Positions 24,001 through 37,399 of a DNA stretch of 64,000 bases are shown here, one piece after another. Under the pieces are notes generated by a model. It searched no databases, was not told where the DNA came from, and saw only the letters and a program-made list of their open reading frames with translations. The stretch is from positions 321,736 to 385,735 of the forward strand of contig VXAZ01000342.1 in the NCBI GenBank assembly GCA_013399875.1, in the 5' to 3' direction. Within the stretch, counting starts at the first letter, position 1. Each line of letters opens with the position of its first letter. This DNA comes from Gymnorhina tibicen (Eukaryota; Chordata; Aves; Passeriformes; Artamidae). The position numbers and the translations under genes are program-made.

Positions 24001-27000
24001 AAAGTAAAAATTATATGAATATATCCACTTATGAAAAAAGCTTTCACTGATTAGAGCTCATTTCCCTAATATACAGATTTCTAAAGACAGCTCTATTTTA
24101 GTTATGTAAAGCGTGTAAAAATTGGCATGTGCTCAATCACAGCTGAATCTGAAATTAGCCTGTCATTTTAGACACCATACTTTGGGGGTGGGAGAGGGGA
24201 ACTCCTCCAGAAAAACTTTTCCTGGAGATTAAGTGGCTAATGGTCTGCTGGCACGACAACGTTTTGCAGGAAGATGTTATCGGTTTATTATTTTCAACCT
24301 TATTTTCCAGGCAGAAGAAAGTAGAAGATGCTATTTCTTCACAAAAGACCCCAAAGGTCCCTTTCCCCTTTGCAGAATGAACAAAGTCCACCAATAATGC
24401 CTAACTCTGGCTCTCATCTTGCAGCCCCTAAAGAAATACGAGAAAGCTTCTGATTCAAGTAAGAAGACTTGCAGCTGTAGGATTGCTTTAATTCACACAT
24501 ACATACATACTTATGTATACATATAGTCTTTTATGTGGGAAAACAATTCATTATTTCTTTGGGAATATTTAGCTCAGAAAAATCTAAATATCTTCTCACT
24601 AACTGAAATCAGAAATATTAGAAAGAGCCAGCCTCATTACTGCCATGTTTAGCTTATTTTTACCCATTTCCTGAGCAGAACATAACTAGATTTTTTTTGT
24701 TCTGATTAAAATGGGCACTGACTTTTTCAAGCTGTAAAAACAAAACCAATCTTTAAAACCTGCTTAAATTCATCACCAGAGTTCACAAACTTTATGAGAA
24801 AAAAATATTATTGGTCACTGTATGAAAACTGAATTTGAAGAAAAGCTTTTCATCAATTAGAAAAACCCCTTGATATCCAAACAGCATGCACATAATGATA
24901 CTAAAAGCTTGCAATGGAACTTCAGAGGGCTATCAAGCCATGAAAGATCTCATAAAAAGACAAGTGATTAACTTATTTAAACTGAGCAGAAATAGGAGTC
25001 AAAACCACCTCTCTCTTACTTCTCATGCACACTGCATTTTGCTTTGGAATAAACAGATCTCACTATTATAATTTATCACAGAAGAAACAAAATATAGGTG
25101 ATTTAGTTAGTTCATAGAATAATATTCAGCTGGTCACGAAAAAACTAATTCAATGAACAACAGCTTGCTAATGTGAATTCAGGCTGAGAAGTGTGAAAAC
25201 TCTTTTTTTAAAAATGTCCTGAATGTATTGATTAGTAAACTACTGAGCAATTTTACTGGTTTATATCTTTTTATATATTTCCATAAAAACTATTTATAAA
25301 ACCTCTTGATTTAACAGCTGTAAATAGTTAACAGCATTTTTAAAATAAGTATTTAAATGAACACAACCTACCAAAGAAAGAAGTACTCTCTACAATTGAA
25401 AAACCCTACAACTGCTTGGTAATGTGTCCTTAATCAAGACAAAAGTACTTGGTGGGGTGTATTACAGTTAAGAGGCTGTATCCTCAGCAGATGAAAGTTT
25501 GCTCTCAATTTATTACCCCTAATAAAATCAATTAGATTAAGCCCAAAAAGCTTGAGTAAGGAAATGGTAGCTAAATACATGAAGTTCAAAAGAAATAAAA
25601 GTTGTTAAAGAAGAATTATTTAAAGGTTTTACATCATTTAGCAGGCTTATAAAGAGTTCAGAATAGTTAGGTAGAATAAATATTTGTTTCACAAAGTGTA
25701 ACCTGCTTAAGATGTTAATATTGAACATTTTCCAGGTTTGCAGGATAATGCAACCATTTCAAAATACACAACACAGACCTGCTTAGATTATGGTACCATG
25801 TCTGTGCTTAAGCCCTGGAGAAATATCTTCATAAATCAAGGAGATATCTATGGAACAGAAAAAAGAGAGCTCATATTCTCCTATCAGGCAGTTTATGGAC
25901 AATAGAAATATAGTCCACTATTCAGAAGAGTCCTCAGTATTCCATAGCCAGACACAGTGTTCTGTATACAGTAACCAGTATTTATTTTGTTCCGCAAATT
26001 AAACACGAAAATCAGTCAGATACTCAAGTGCTATATTTTTTACTGCTTTTTGACTTGTCACATGAAACAGGATCCTGGGACATGACTACCATAATGCAAA
26101 AGTAAATCATTCAGGCTTTAGATGTCCTTGGCTGTCATAAGGGTTTAGAGTAATCTTCTCAATTTTTGTTTATCCTTCCATCTCCAGCAGCAGTTAAGGC
26201 TAGATTGTTATTTGGGGAAATACTACAAGGCAGTAGTACAAGGGAGATTCAATTCTGGCAGTTTCAGTCATTGTATATATAATTAATCAATAAATTGATA
26301 ATTTATTATTTAAAATTTTCATTTAAAATGTTTGGGCAGATAAAGATTTTCTGCAGAAATTTGCAGCATTGCCCCCCTTCCAAGCAACCATGTAATTATT
26401 ACAAACAGAACACATAAAGGGCCTGTGAATTTATTGTACAGTTTTAGGCTTTCTCACTCACCCTGTATTTATTCCTTCACTTAGATTTACATGTGTTCAA
26501 TGCAGAAATATTCGTGTAGCACAGCCATCCTGTGCACTTCTTTCACAACCAATGGTGCAACACAGGAACTTCTGTAGTTTGCTTCCTCTGACCACTCTGA
26601 ACTTCTTCACAATGAAGTATGTAACATCTTAAAAATCCAGTTCCTTCACTATCAGAGATCACTGGTCACTGGTTCTGACAGAGAGTTCTACAATGTACAT
26701 GTAAACTGGGATGAACCAATTCCACCACTGCAGATCAAAATATTTTAAATACTGCAAGTATAGGTCTTACTGGGGGATGTTTAGGAAATTTTCTACATCT
26801 CCAAATCATGGCTGATGTATAAGGTAGGTATCACATCATCTAGGAAACAGCATGAGAGTGCAGGGCCCTATGAGAAAGTGCAGTTTTCTGGCACAGTGTT
26901 GGAGGATTGAAAGAAATAAACTTAATGCTGCCTTGTCTGCAGTCCCTTTGGGAAATAGTTTCTAGAGTGGACTATCGCCAGGACGACAATTGTATTCTTT

Positions 27001-28361
27001 TTTAGAGAAAACTAGCTGGTTTATCCCAAAAGACTACACAAAAAATGGTGGAGTGGGGGAAACCAGGATCCAGTAAAAACTGAGCTATTTTAAAGCAGGG
27101 GAATGCCCACAGAGACCAGCTCTACACAAGACACCATACACAGAATTAAGGACAAAATTTTCTAGATAATCACTTAATAGATAGCAAAGAAAATCTATCA
27201 AAGAACACAAATATTTGAAATGTTTTTTGGGCTTTCCTTGTTAAATAGACTCAAATTTGATACCTTTTAGAACCATTTTAGTTGTGTAATACCCTAAAAT
27301 ATGTGTTTTCATAATGAAAACATGCAGGAAATATAAAAAAATCAAACTTACTGGTTTAATACAAGTATGTAGTATACAAATATGTGTATATACAAATGTG
27401 TATGTTGTATACACATCAATATATAAATCTATTTTATACATTACAGCTACGCAGTTACTTGATTTTTTCAGTGTGCACTCTAAAATGCAGTATTTAAAGT
27501 ATTGCAAGTAAAGTTTGCAACAGTGTTTTTCAACTACTTTGTAAGTATGCCATTAGCTTGTCTTGCTCATGTTAGATATCTGTTTATGCCATGAAGTTCA
27601 AACAAACATGTGACTTCTTTAAATTCAAAGCAAGCAATTTGTAGGCTGCTCATCCATTATCTCCAAATGCGCTCTCTGTACAAGGTCTACTAAAGTAATG
27701 GTTCTTTCATCAAAGCCTAATGGTTTGTTTCAAATAATCAAAGTAGTGTTTATATCACTGTCCTCAGGTGCAACCATTTTGTTTCCAGGAGAACGGTATA
27801 GCACACGCTAATGTCACAAGTGATAAATCAAGGCAACTACATTTGTTTCTCTACCTTAACCAATCTACCCTATGTCTTCAACAACAGCAACAAAAAAATC
27901 ACCCTGGCATTTGCACTCTGTAGTTTATTCTGAGAGTAGAAGTAATTTTGCAAGAGTAAAACACTGTATGCAAAACCACTCACTCATTCCTTTCTCCTAA
28001 ACATAACAAGTATAGCTTGACTTATGTGGGAACCAGCACTGTTGTTATCTGAAGCCAGACAGGAAGATGTTTCTCCCCATTACAAGACCTCATGAATCCT
28101 GTGATCATTTTTATGCAACATCCTGCTTTTGGTTAACTACAGTGTGTCTGACCAACCCAATTATCCAAAACACTCTTTTTTTTTTTTTTTTTTTTTTAAC
28201 TTAGCTATCTAAAGGGGAAAAAAATTTGAAAATCCTTTTGCCTTTTTCTTTAAAATCCAAAAAAAACCAAAAATTGAACTCGTCTGCTACTTTGGAGGAT
28301 CTTAGACAGTTCAATGGCTATGTAGAGCAGAAGTTAAGTTACAGCTACACATTTTCCATTC
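21053..28361. other. AT-rich non-coding stretch, probable intron or intergenic
   Basis: No supported exon, repeat family or RNA gene except the T22 run at 28,176. A good plus-strand-invisible acceptor occurs on the minus strand near 23,115 (CTCTGCTGTTCTTTGTAG) with an open frame after it, but no donor. If the minus-strand exon chain is real and ends at 28.75 kb, this stretch is intergenic. Confidence 0.55.
28176..28197. repeat. Homopolymer, 22 T
   Basis: An uninterrupted run of 22 T, the longest homopolymer noticed in the window. No target-site duplication or retroposed body was recognised beside it, so it is annotated only as a simple repeat. Confidence 0.95.
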
Positions 28362-28367
28362 TTTATT
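28362..28367 (-). promoter_or_regulatory. AATAAA poly(A) hexamer downstream of 28.8-kb exon candidate
   Basis: TTTATT on the plus strand gives AATAAA on the minus strand, about 380 nt after the TAA at 28,749. Such hexamers are common in AT-rich DNA, so this matters only if the 28.8-kb exon is real. No clear U/GU-rich element was verified. Confidence 0.25.
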
Positions 28368-28748
28368 CTTCTGCAATATTTCGTTGCATCATTGGTAAGA
28401 GTTTTGTGTGTCTTAATATGATAAGATTGGAACTTCAGATACCCTGTGCACCTTATTGGATTTGGTGCAGTAATTACTGCGGTGATGTTATTCTCTTCAC
28501 CAAAAATGTGCTGGGAAACTCAAGCAGGGAAAGCTTTCTGTCCAACGGGAAGGAGAATCTGCACAGACATCAATCATGCTCTATTTTCAATTAAAGGAAT
28601 GACACTGATAGCAGCAGTAGGAGATGCTGTCAGTCCTATTAGATACAGGATGAGAGTTGCCTATATTAACAGCTGAAGAGAGTGAGAATCATGGAATAAC
28701 ATGGGAACAATGAAAGACAAGTGAGCTGGAGTGGACCAGAGGTTCGCT

Positions 28749-28864
28749 TTATGAGTCTAAGTGCAAACCATCATCTTCATCAGCATCCATTATCCGAGGA
28801 AAACTAATACCCACATTTTGTTCAAGAAAGAAGACAGGAACCACTGCATGATTGGGTGAGGTTT
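28749..28864 (-). CDS. Candidate terminal coding exon with acidic C-terminus
   Basis: A very good minus-strand acceptor (AAGTGCCTTCTTCATTCAG, ending at 28,865) is followed by two bases completing a codon, 37 codons and a TAA at 28,749-28,751. The peptide contains HAVVPVFFLEQNVGISFPRI and ends DADEDDGLHLDS, an acidic tail. Its starting phase fits the one-base end of the 37,309-37,399 candidate. An AATAAA lies about 380 nt downstream at 28,362-28,367. If both this and the 20.0-kb exon are real, they would be alternative ends or belong to different genes. The run of 37 open codons alone is not significant; the support is the acceptor, the phase fit and the composition. Confidence 0.3.
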
Positions 28865-31489
28865 CTGAATGAAGAAGGCACTTATATACTGCTGGGCCCT
28901 TGGAAAAGCTACCACACGGAACACATTCGAAGAATATCATTAGAATTGTGGGCTGTAGTAAAACAAACAAGCAAACAAACACCTTTCCATCCACTTAAGT
29001 TTGGAAACTTGAAATGCAAGATTAATTGTGGAGTAAGCATCCCCCTGGACTCCAGGACTCCTCATGATACCAGCCTGCTTCCTAGATGACAGAATTTAGC
29101 AAATTACCCACATCTGCCAGAATGCATCTCAGGAGTTACTGTGGTGCACCCCACACACAGAAGGAGGGAAATAAAAACTGGAAATTAACACACCACTAAT
29201 AAATTCACATTTGGATAATTTTTGTCTTATGGCACTTCTACCAATTAACATTAACTCTGAAATACGAAAGCATAAGAAGACAAAAAATAAGAAAAAATTT
29301 TCAGTGATGTTATGCCATAACAATGTTTTTTCCAAAATGTCCGCAAAAAAGAAAGTTTATTGGAAATATTTTTCCTGGTTTTTGCCCCACAAGCTGGCCT
29401 ATTGGGTGTTGGAGTTTTTTAAAAAAAATAGGCCTGACTCTTCTGGTTTTAATTGTGTTAGAAGATCTGGATAACTGCTAGAGCAAGTGGAATTAAATGT
29501 CATGACAAAAAATGTAGAGCTTGAGAAGACTGCCAAGGAAACAATTTCTGAACCCTCTTTCTTTACACTCTTAAAGCACTACATCTGTTCTTTTCCCAGC
29601 CTCACCTGTAGATGCAGGAAGTAAGCAGAAATAAAGTTGGTGTCAGTCATATTTATGTAAATAAAAGGCATACCAAGGAAAGCAATTGCCAAGAAAAGTC
29701 TGCCAGGGTTTTGGTTTAGAAAATATAGCCACCGAGAAGAGCTAAGAGCAGTAGTACTCAGTCTAAGGAGGGAGGTGTGGAAAGCATCCAAGGGCCTGTC
29801 TGGCTTCTCTTTCGTATTTGTTTTCTCTCAGCTGTTTGTCCTTAGTGCAGAAGGACAGAAGTTCTCTACTCAGAAGCAGCACTCAGGCAGTAGGCACCAA
29901 AATGAGTCACTAGCTCATAGCTGCAGCCTACTGAGGAAGCAAGCAGACATGTGCACCTGAACACAGGGAAGCATTGGAGCATTTTACTGACTTCTTGCAC
30001 TCGTTTTCCTCTTCAGCCATCCCAAGCCCTGCTGCTCAGTTCCCTACCTCTCCACTTCTGAAGCCACTCACCTCACAAGGTAGCTTCAAACATCTGGGAA
30101 GGTTCTGGAGGAAAAAAATTAATGGTGCCAGGAGAGCTAACCAAACAATAGGAAAAGAACTGGGGCGCTAAGGTGTAAAAAGTCAGAAAGGTAAGAAGAA
30201 AAATCCCATTTCTCACTTTTCTTTGTGCACATCAAGGCTACTACTCAATATGTTCAGACGTATCAAATGTGTAACCCCAGGGAGCAAGACAAAGAAGAAC
30301 AAAAATTTCCTCTGGCTAATTTTACCCAATATAGAATAAACTCTACACTGAAAGTGTGAATAAGCTGATTAAATCTGACATTAAAAATACATTCCTATCA
30401 ATTTGCTTTCGCATGTGAGTCACCACAACAACTAACTTCTTGAAAAATAAAGGGCACCACCGGATATAAATTCTCCGCAGTTCATTAAGGGGGGTATTTT
30501 ATTCAGTAAAAAAGCCTTGAAAACAAAGACTTACTTGGCTAGCCATCTAACACTAAATAGTGATTAATTTTCTACTACCACACTCCCTATTAGTATTACT
30601 CCCAAATGTTCAGTTTAATTTAAGTACTTTCTGATTCATGAACAAGGGAATAACATACAGCTATAAAAAGGTAATCCAATCCTAAAATGGCCTTAACCCC
30701 CATAATCTGCACTTCAATGGCAAGGGAAACTGTATAGTTTTGAAACTGTAATCAAGATTTTTTTTCAAACACACACACTGGAGCTGTCCTTTGCTCCCAT
30801 CACTTATTAGATTACAATAAAACGACCATGTTCTCTTTATGGTGGGAACACAGCGACCCTGGGGTGATTTATAATCTTGTGAAACCCTGTCCACACTGCT
30901 GACCAGACTTTTCCTCTTTTTTTTTTTTTTCGGAGGTCGCTATCTGTTTCTTCAACTGATGTCTTCCTGCTGTGACAACACTGCTGGATAGCTGTCAGCA
31001 CATAAGTATTTTTCAGACTATGTATTATCTCTGCAAGCACTTCTTGTGGGCTGTTGTTTGTTGTGGGTTTTTTTTTTCTTGTTGAAAGCATTTCTGTGTT
31101 TGGTGTTTAGACAGAAAAACGGGCCGTCCTAAGAATGGTTCTAAGAATTTCTCTTCAGTCTGATGCCTAACCCAGAGAGGACAACTAAACAGAAAAAAAC
31201 TGAAGCGGATCCCTTAATGACAGAAATAACACCGTTTCTTCTAATCTTAACACACTACTACTGACTAGATACCATGCTGCAGTCTTTTTATCATGAATGT
31301 TTTTGCACTTCAGGAACAAAATATCTGGAGTATTCCCTGATGAAAGTATTTCATGTATGAATTAAATGCAAGTTTTGAGAAACATCTATAAAATGTTTTT
31401 AAGCAGCAAAAATGGAGAGAGAAGCAGAAAGAACCAGATAGCATACAAACTGCAGTAGAAAATATAAAGAAGGGAACTTGCAGATACTG

Positions 31490-31545
31490 AAATAAATACA
31501 CTATTTTCTTGTTTATTAAATAAATACACTATTTTCTTGTTTATT
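31490..31545. repeat. Perfect tandem duplication, 28 bp x 2 plus partial third copy
   Basis: The unit beginning AAATAAATACACTATTTTCT occupies 31,490-31,517 and 31,518-31,545 without a mismatch. A third start (AAATAAAT) follows at 31,546-31,553. Probably a recent slippage event. Confidence 0.95.
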
Positions 31546-33989
31546 AAATAAATGCACATTGAGAAAATATTTTTGAACTTTCCCCACCCTCAGCATGAGA
31601 TACACTTATCTAATTCAGTCTAATGGAAAGCACCACTAATTTTACTATCTACAAATACTTCAGCAATGTAATTTTAAAAATAATCTAATTTGATATAGTG
31701 CTTATTCCTCACTCATTTTAAACCACAGCATTTTAAAAATAAGAATCAATAAAAGTATATAATTTTATGCTTCTCCTAAAATAAGCTAATATTCATTTGA
31801 TTTAGGCATTCAAAAATTAATCATTAAAGATAAGTTAATTAGAGCCAAACAGTGACTTTGCTATGATTCCTGGGCAAAGACATCCTTGTACAATCTCAAG
31901 TGAAAGTTCATGATGATAACAGCCATCCTTTCCCTCAACTGCCTGTGCTGTACCAGGATTTCTGTAAATTGTCCTGGGTCCCACCCTGTACAGCATGGAT
32001 TACATGCCTTCCTACTTTGGATAGTGCATAGAGAGTTACAAATGCTGCCTCCCCCCTGATTTGACTGACTGCATAGCAAGAGCTTCAATTTGGTCATAAC
32101 TAGGACTTGACCCGTTAATAGCAGAATTTGCACTGATCTGAACGTTGGAAAATTTTTCTTTTAAAGCAAATGCTCAGCTGCTCCACATGATACCTACTAG
32201 ATTTTCCCTTTTCCTATGCAAGCTAGTGGCATTTCATAACAACTTTCAATGGAAGTTGAAATCAGGTAACTATCTCTTGAAACAATATTAGATAGCTATG
32301 AGTAAATACATCAGGTAATTGAATTATGCACAAAACTTCCCCAACTTCATATGATAGACTCTAGCTAAACATATAACAATTTTTTTACTGAAATGTAACT
32401 GTTCAATATTCTAGTGAAGACAACAAAATAAAGCATTTCAATCAGATGTGCTTGACAGTCTCTTCACCTGCCAAATATCTGGTTTAGGAAAATAAAATTA
32501 CATGCAGTCTTCACAATATTGCACTTGATATTTAAAAATTAAATAGGCTTATGCTGGAGTTAACACCAACTATTCTTTAGTGTTTTATTCATCACTGTAA
32601 GCTATTTCAGAAGGATAAAAAAAGTATTTCACTTCATGAAGATAAGGACAAATTGATAATTGTAGCAAATAAGTCAGGTTGTCCTTTGCTCTCAAGGAGG
32701 TAACCTACTGTTTCACTCCTCTAAGGACTTGCTTAATAAGATGAACAAATTCTCGGGGAAAAAAAATCAATTAAAATTGAGAAAAGTCCCCTAGGATAAA
32801 GTTCGTTTGGCAGTCCATGCATTTCTCAATCATTACTTCAGTTTGTTCTAAGTAATACATTCTTACTGCATGTTTCTAAGTAGTACTCCTTTTGGTAAAA
32901 AAGCACTTTCAGAAGTGAACTCTAAAAACCGATGCTGAATCAGCAAGGGCTGCTGGATAAAAGAGGGGTTAGGAAGTAAGATATCCAATGGATGCAGTGA
33001 ACACCATTAGAAACAAAGTACACATTCCTGCAAAATGAAAAGTCAATACGAGTTGCTCATATAAAAAACTCTTTTATAATGGACTGTTAATTTACTAGTT
33101 TTTCGAACCAGGTCTTTATAGAGCCTTTGCATTGCAGTATATCCTGGGGGAGTGGAGAGGTTATGCATTCATTCATTTGTTCTGTAAACTACAAAAAGCC
33201 TTCCCAATCTGCAGTCATGAACCAACAAACCCCACCTTCGAAGGACAATCAAATAACAAAACAGGAAAGCCAGGAATAGTTTCTCTTAAGCACCCTTCAT
33301 CCTATTTGCTGTTGATTTAAGGGTTTTTTTTTTAAAACAAAACCTCCTCTTGCTTATTAATATGCAAAACAGTAACAAAAATTTATATCCTTGTTTTAAA
33401 AAATCTATTGGATTAATCACTGCCTCAGAATACCCTGCAGGTATACTTCTGCATAGCAGCACTTGTCACTAAAGCCTGAGTGTCAATCCCAACAGTCTGG
33501 CCCAACATAAATTGGTAAATTATAGTGTACTCATCCAAAATTTCCTACCTTTTGGATTAATAAATAGACAAGTAAGTTCTGTATATCTTATCCCTTACAT
33601 CTCAGAACATGGCTGCATGCTGTTATGTAGATGCTATGCTTCCGTCTACTTATGACTAGCAATTTCAATGATGGAGGAATGACCACAGTTCTTTGAAAGC
33701 ATATCAGTTAAAGGGGCAATGCAGATAAAATTTTATTTCAAGCCAGAAGAAAACAGAAGTGCCTATGCTTATTCAGGGAAGTCATTAAAAGAAAAATTAA
33801 AAAGCATGCATTTACAGCACATTTCATTGGACAAATTCTGCATGCAGACATGTAATGTAGGATTCAGCTACCCAAACAGGCATGTAAATTTATTTTAGTC
33901 TCCATGGTTTACTGTGATGGCTCCTAAGAAGAAACAGATCTCCTGAAAGTCACTCAATGTATCTGCCTTTACAGGTGTCTCACACTGGG

Positions 33990-34780
33990 CACTCCTAGGC
34001 ACAGAAGCACCTCAAGTGGCACTAGATGCCAATGTTTAGGCAATTAGATTGAGAACAACTAAAGTGGGATTATTTGCCCCTAACTTGAGATATCTAATAG
34101 CTGTCTAAATCTAAACTCATGATCAAGACCCTTCAACAGTTAAAGGAATAAAGAGTGGCAGCTCTAGAAAGCAATTCATCTCGTCTATCTTACCATATAT
34201 ACTCTGAGGAAAATGAATGGCTTTTCTGGAGGTGCCCATCCCTCTCCATTTGACTACAAAGGGGGTGTAGCTCAAATTAAAAAAACTTTACGTATCTGAG
34301 GCTAATGGACTGAAATTCACTCTCAATCATGCTGCTTTAAAAATATATTATGCTGCTTCTTACCTACTGCATGTAAAGGAGGAGTGTCTAAAATTAGGTA
34401 TCTAGAAAGCGGTTGTCTAAGCTTCTATTATTGTCAAAGAAGATCTAGTCAGAGAAGGCTAAAAACCTATTCAGTGGAGCAAATGTAGGTGTCTGCTTTA
34501 AAATAATGAGTCTTCCTTTGACTGCATCAAGTAATCCACCATTGACTAAACCCTGAGTTGAATTCTTCCCTATGAGTTTGATTGACTGCCTGAACATAGG
34601 AGCCCCGTGCCATCTGCGATGCCCTGAAGTATCCAAGACGTGCAGACAAGCTGGCAGACTTGACAACGGACCTGGGAAAGACTTGCTCTCCTCTGAACAG
34701 CAGCTGTAAAAGAGATAAGATACCCTAGGGCCTTTCAAATGCATCTAGATGCCTGTGTTTATGCAATTGAATCATGTCCT
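33990..34780. repeat. Old degenerate repeat with internal similar blocks
   Basis: CTAGATGCCAATGTTTAGGC at 34,022-34,041 recurs as CTAGATGCCTGTGTTTATGC at 34,745-34,764; the 30-bp blocks match at 23 positions. Between them are further short blocks of the TAGG..CTA type (for example TTAGGTATCTAGAAAGCG). This suggests a decayed mobile element, but no family or coding part is recognised. Confidence 0.35.
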
Positions 34781-36075
34781 ACAATTCCAAACAGCAAGTT
34801 AATTTGGAATAGCTAGAGCATTAAATGATATGTTAGCTTACTTGAAAGTAACTTCCCCACATACAAGTCTCTTACTTTGTTGGTCTGGAATGAGTGACTG
34901 GAACATCTCCCCTTGTCAACCTACAAAACCTTACTCCTTCAGACACTTAACCCTGGATTTCTACTGTATCCTGTAATAACCTTAGTAATAATTTTTGATT
35001 TACCTGTGCTCTTAAAATAACATTTTTATTTGGACAAATATACCCACATTTTCAAAATGATTGGTAGTGTATGTGTCATACGACAGCTAGAAGAAGTGAA
35101 GAGAAAAACTCCATATGTTTTTACATAAAATGTATTCTTTGCATACAGTACATTTAATGCTTTCTCCATCATTATCACAAAAGTTTGAAATATTAGAAGC
35201 TGTTAAGATTTTCAGATACTCCACCTGACAGCCACCTCATAATGATAACCACAAATTTGTTATAACTCTGAAGGTGAAGAATAAGGAAGCATGCTGTAAA
35301 AATTTGTTCTGCACTCTTTCTGTGATATTTTAGACATTTAATCTGTTGTTACATGTCATTATTCTGTCAGTAACAGATCAACTATAAGAGGTTTTCCATA
35401 TATTTCCCCATCATTTCTTCCCTTTACCTCCAGTTCTCACTCATCTAAAGGTTCTCATCCCTTGCTATAAATCATGTTAGTTCAACTGTTTGGCTGGCTG
35501 TGTTCCAAAGTCTAATGCATGAAATGAAAGGGGAAAAAAACCTCTAAAAGTCTGAAAAGTGTTGGGTTGGTTCGGTTTGGATCTTGGTTTGTTGTTGTTG
35601 TCTTTTCTTTTTAAATACAATTATTTCACTGCAGGGGTTTAGACAGCTAAAGAAAGAATTGAATCAATGCATGGCACAGGACAGAATCATTGGTAGGAAC
35701 AGGGAAGGGAACTGCTTAAAATAGCTGCCAGATGAACAGTAACATGGAGCCACTATCTTAGTTCACATCTAGAAACTACATTTGAAAAAACCTTATTCCT
35801 GATGTGGAGAACACAACTGACTGGACAAAGAAATGAAAATATGAAAATAGACCAACAATAGCCCTTTTTTTTCCTAAAAAATAAATACAGTTTTAAAAGG
35901 ATACATACTTTTGGATGGAGAAATAACTATCAAAATCTAAGAGGCCAAAGAGAGGAAAATTACGTGCTAAGAGAGTACAGTGCTGAAGTTTTCCAAGCTG
36001 CAGAGACTGACGGCCATGTTGAACCCAAAAAAAGCTGGCACACTTGGGACACCAAGAGCCGCCCACTTCTGCCCA

Positions 36076-36111
36076 GGACATCAGGCATCAACAACCAGCT
36101 CCCTGATGTCC
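36076..36111. repeat. Perfect 10-bp stem-loop
   Basis: GGACATCAGG (36,076-36,085) and CCTGATGTCC (36,102-36,111) are exact inverted arms around a 16-nt spacer. They lie in a locally GC-richer stretch of about 200 bp (35,990-36,190) that is open on both strands but has no supported gene. Confidence 0.85.
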
Positions 36112-37308
36112 AGGAGGCTGGTGGCCCCTATGCACAGGGACTACAGAATTCATACATCTGATGAAACACATGACTCAGAGGTCTTCTGAGCACGGAAATC
36201 ACTGAAGCATCAGTATCATCTCCCACTCATGAATGCACAGTTTGAGCTGGTTTCCCACCTATTGTACCAACCAGTGAGAGAATAAGGGAATGCACTGTAT
36301 GAACAATTATCTTCTACTAACAGCTTCATTTTACAGCTGGTAGCAGCTAAAGGAGTAAAAAAACATTCTAAGAAATATTGGTCATGATCAGCGTCTTCTC
36401 CTGATTTGAATCCCTATAAGGCAAATGCAAAGATTGGTGCAAAAATCAAAGATTGTGTTAAACGGGAGTTACAAAATTGAAGTACTCCTGGGGACACCAA
36501 CTTCAGACGTGCTTCATAACTGGCATTCTCAAAACTCGATTCCTCCTCTGACAGTGTAGGACCTTTAATACATTTCACATGTCTTGAGGGAGTTTCCTTT
36601 ATCACATGATCCTGCTGCAGCTCAATATGTTGGTGAATTAGGTTGAAACTTTGCCATGAATCAAATGGGAAATAATTGGTCAGCATTGCTGGTGATTTTT
36701 CTCTTTTAAATCACAACCCATCTTTATTTACCCTTAATACTACAAAATCCCGGTTCTGGTGAATAAATGCCAATTGCCTAGCCTAGTTTTCTGTCCGTAA
36801 AACACAGTTTTCTCAGAACTGGAATCTCATAAGCCTAGTCTAGTTGATTTTCAATAACTAATATTTTCCCATGGTGTTTCAATGTTCATTACCAGTTACC
36901 TTACCCTGATATCTAAATCTGAATAGCAAACAGTTGTTAAACATTCATTAGACCTAAGAGATGATGTTCAGGATTGGTGTTCTACTAACTTTATTCAGGT
37001 TTCCTCTCACATAAAAAAAAGCCAAAACCACACCGTAACAGGAATATAGCTACCTAAAACTGTTCAAATCTAAGTATGTGCTTCTACAACAGCTGAAGCT
37101 CATCTACACTGAGGCCACCAATTTACAGTGTTGTCTTCCTCCTGTTCCAAGACAAGTACAGCCACCCCTTCCTCCATAAAGGCACTAGAATTTGTGCCAT
37201 GTAGCAAGACACGCTGAGTAACTGGTCCAACTGAAACTAGTCCTTCCAAAGAAAGGGAAAAAAAAGTTTAATTTTCAGCTGGTCTGAGCAGAGAAACAAC
37301 CTGCTTAC

Positions 37309-37399
37309 CATACTCCTGTTTAATTAGAACACTGTTGTTCAGGGACAGTGGAGAGTTCTTAACCTTGTCTAGCAGAAATGTGTTGCAGCCTGTCTTGAT
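37309..37399 (-). CDS. Candidate internal coding exon, unidentified gene
   Basis: On the minus strand a pyrimidine-rich acceptor (CATTTTCATTTTATGTAG) at 37,400 opens a 91-nt segment that ends at a good donor, TATG/GTAAGCAGG. It starts in phase 0 and leaves one base. The 30 codons include DKVKNSPLSLNNSVLIKQEY, a polar stretch with an IKQE match to the SUMO-acceptor pattern. A second usable acceptor 31 nt inside the segment (CATTTCTGCTAG) would give a 60-nt exon in the same frame. Phase 0 at its start matches the phase-0 end of the 40,416-40,507 candidate. The leftover base matches the two-base start of the 28,749-28,864 candidate. The product is not recognised. Confidence 0.36.

Larger units (their letters stand above)
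28865..37308. other. AT-rich non-coding stretch, probable intron
   Basis: Contains the 28-bp duplication (31.5 kb), the old repeat at 34.0-34.8 kb and the stem-loop at 36.1 kb. No exon with both a good acceptor and a compatible frame was found. Confidence 0.5.

Noticed and set aside
30072..30104. 33-nt minus-strand segment between an excellent acceptor and GAG/GTGAGTGG.
   Set aside because: In the phase needed to follow the 37.3-kb candidate it contains a stop; too short to stand alone.
34445..34744. 99-codon minus-strand open frame with a plausible-looking peptide.
   Set aside because: It overlaps the decayed repeat at 34.0-34.8 kb and has no exon boundaries.
36907..36955. Minus-strand 49-nt open segment (SNECLTTVCYSDLDIR) with good sites.
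   Set aside because: Phase is incompatible with the adjacent 37.3-kb candidate.
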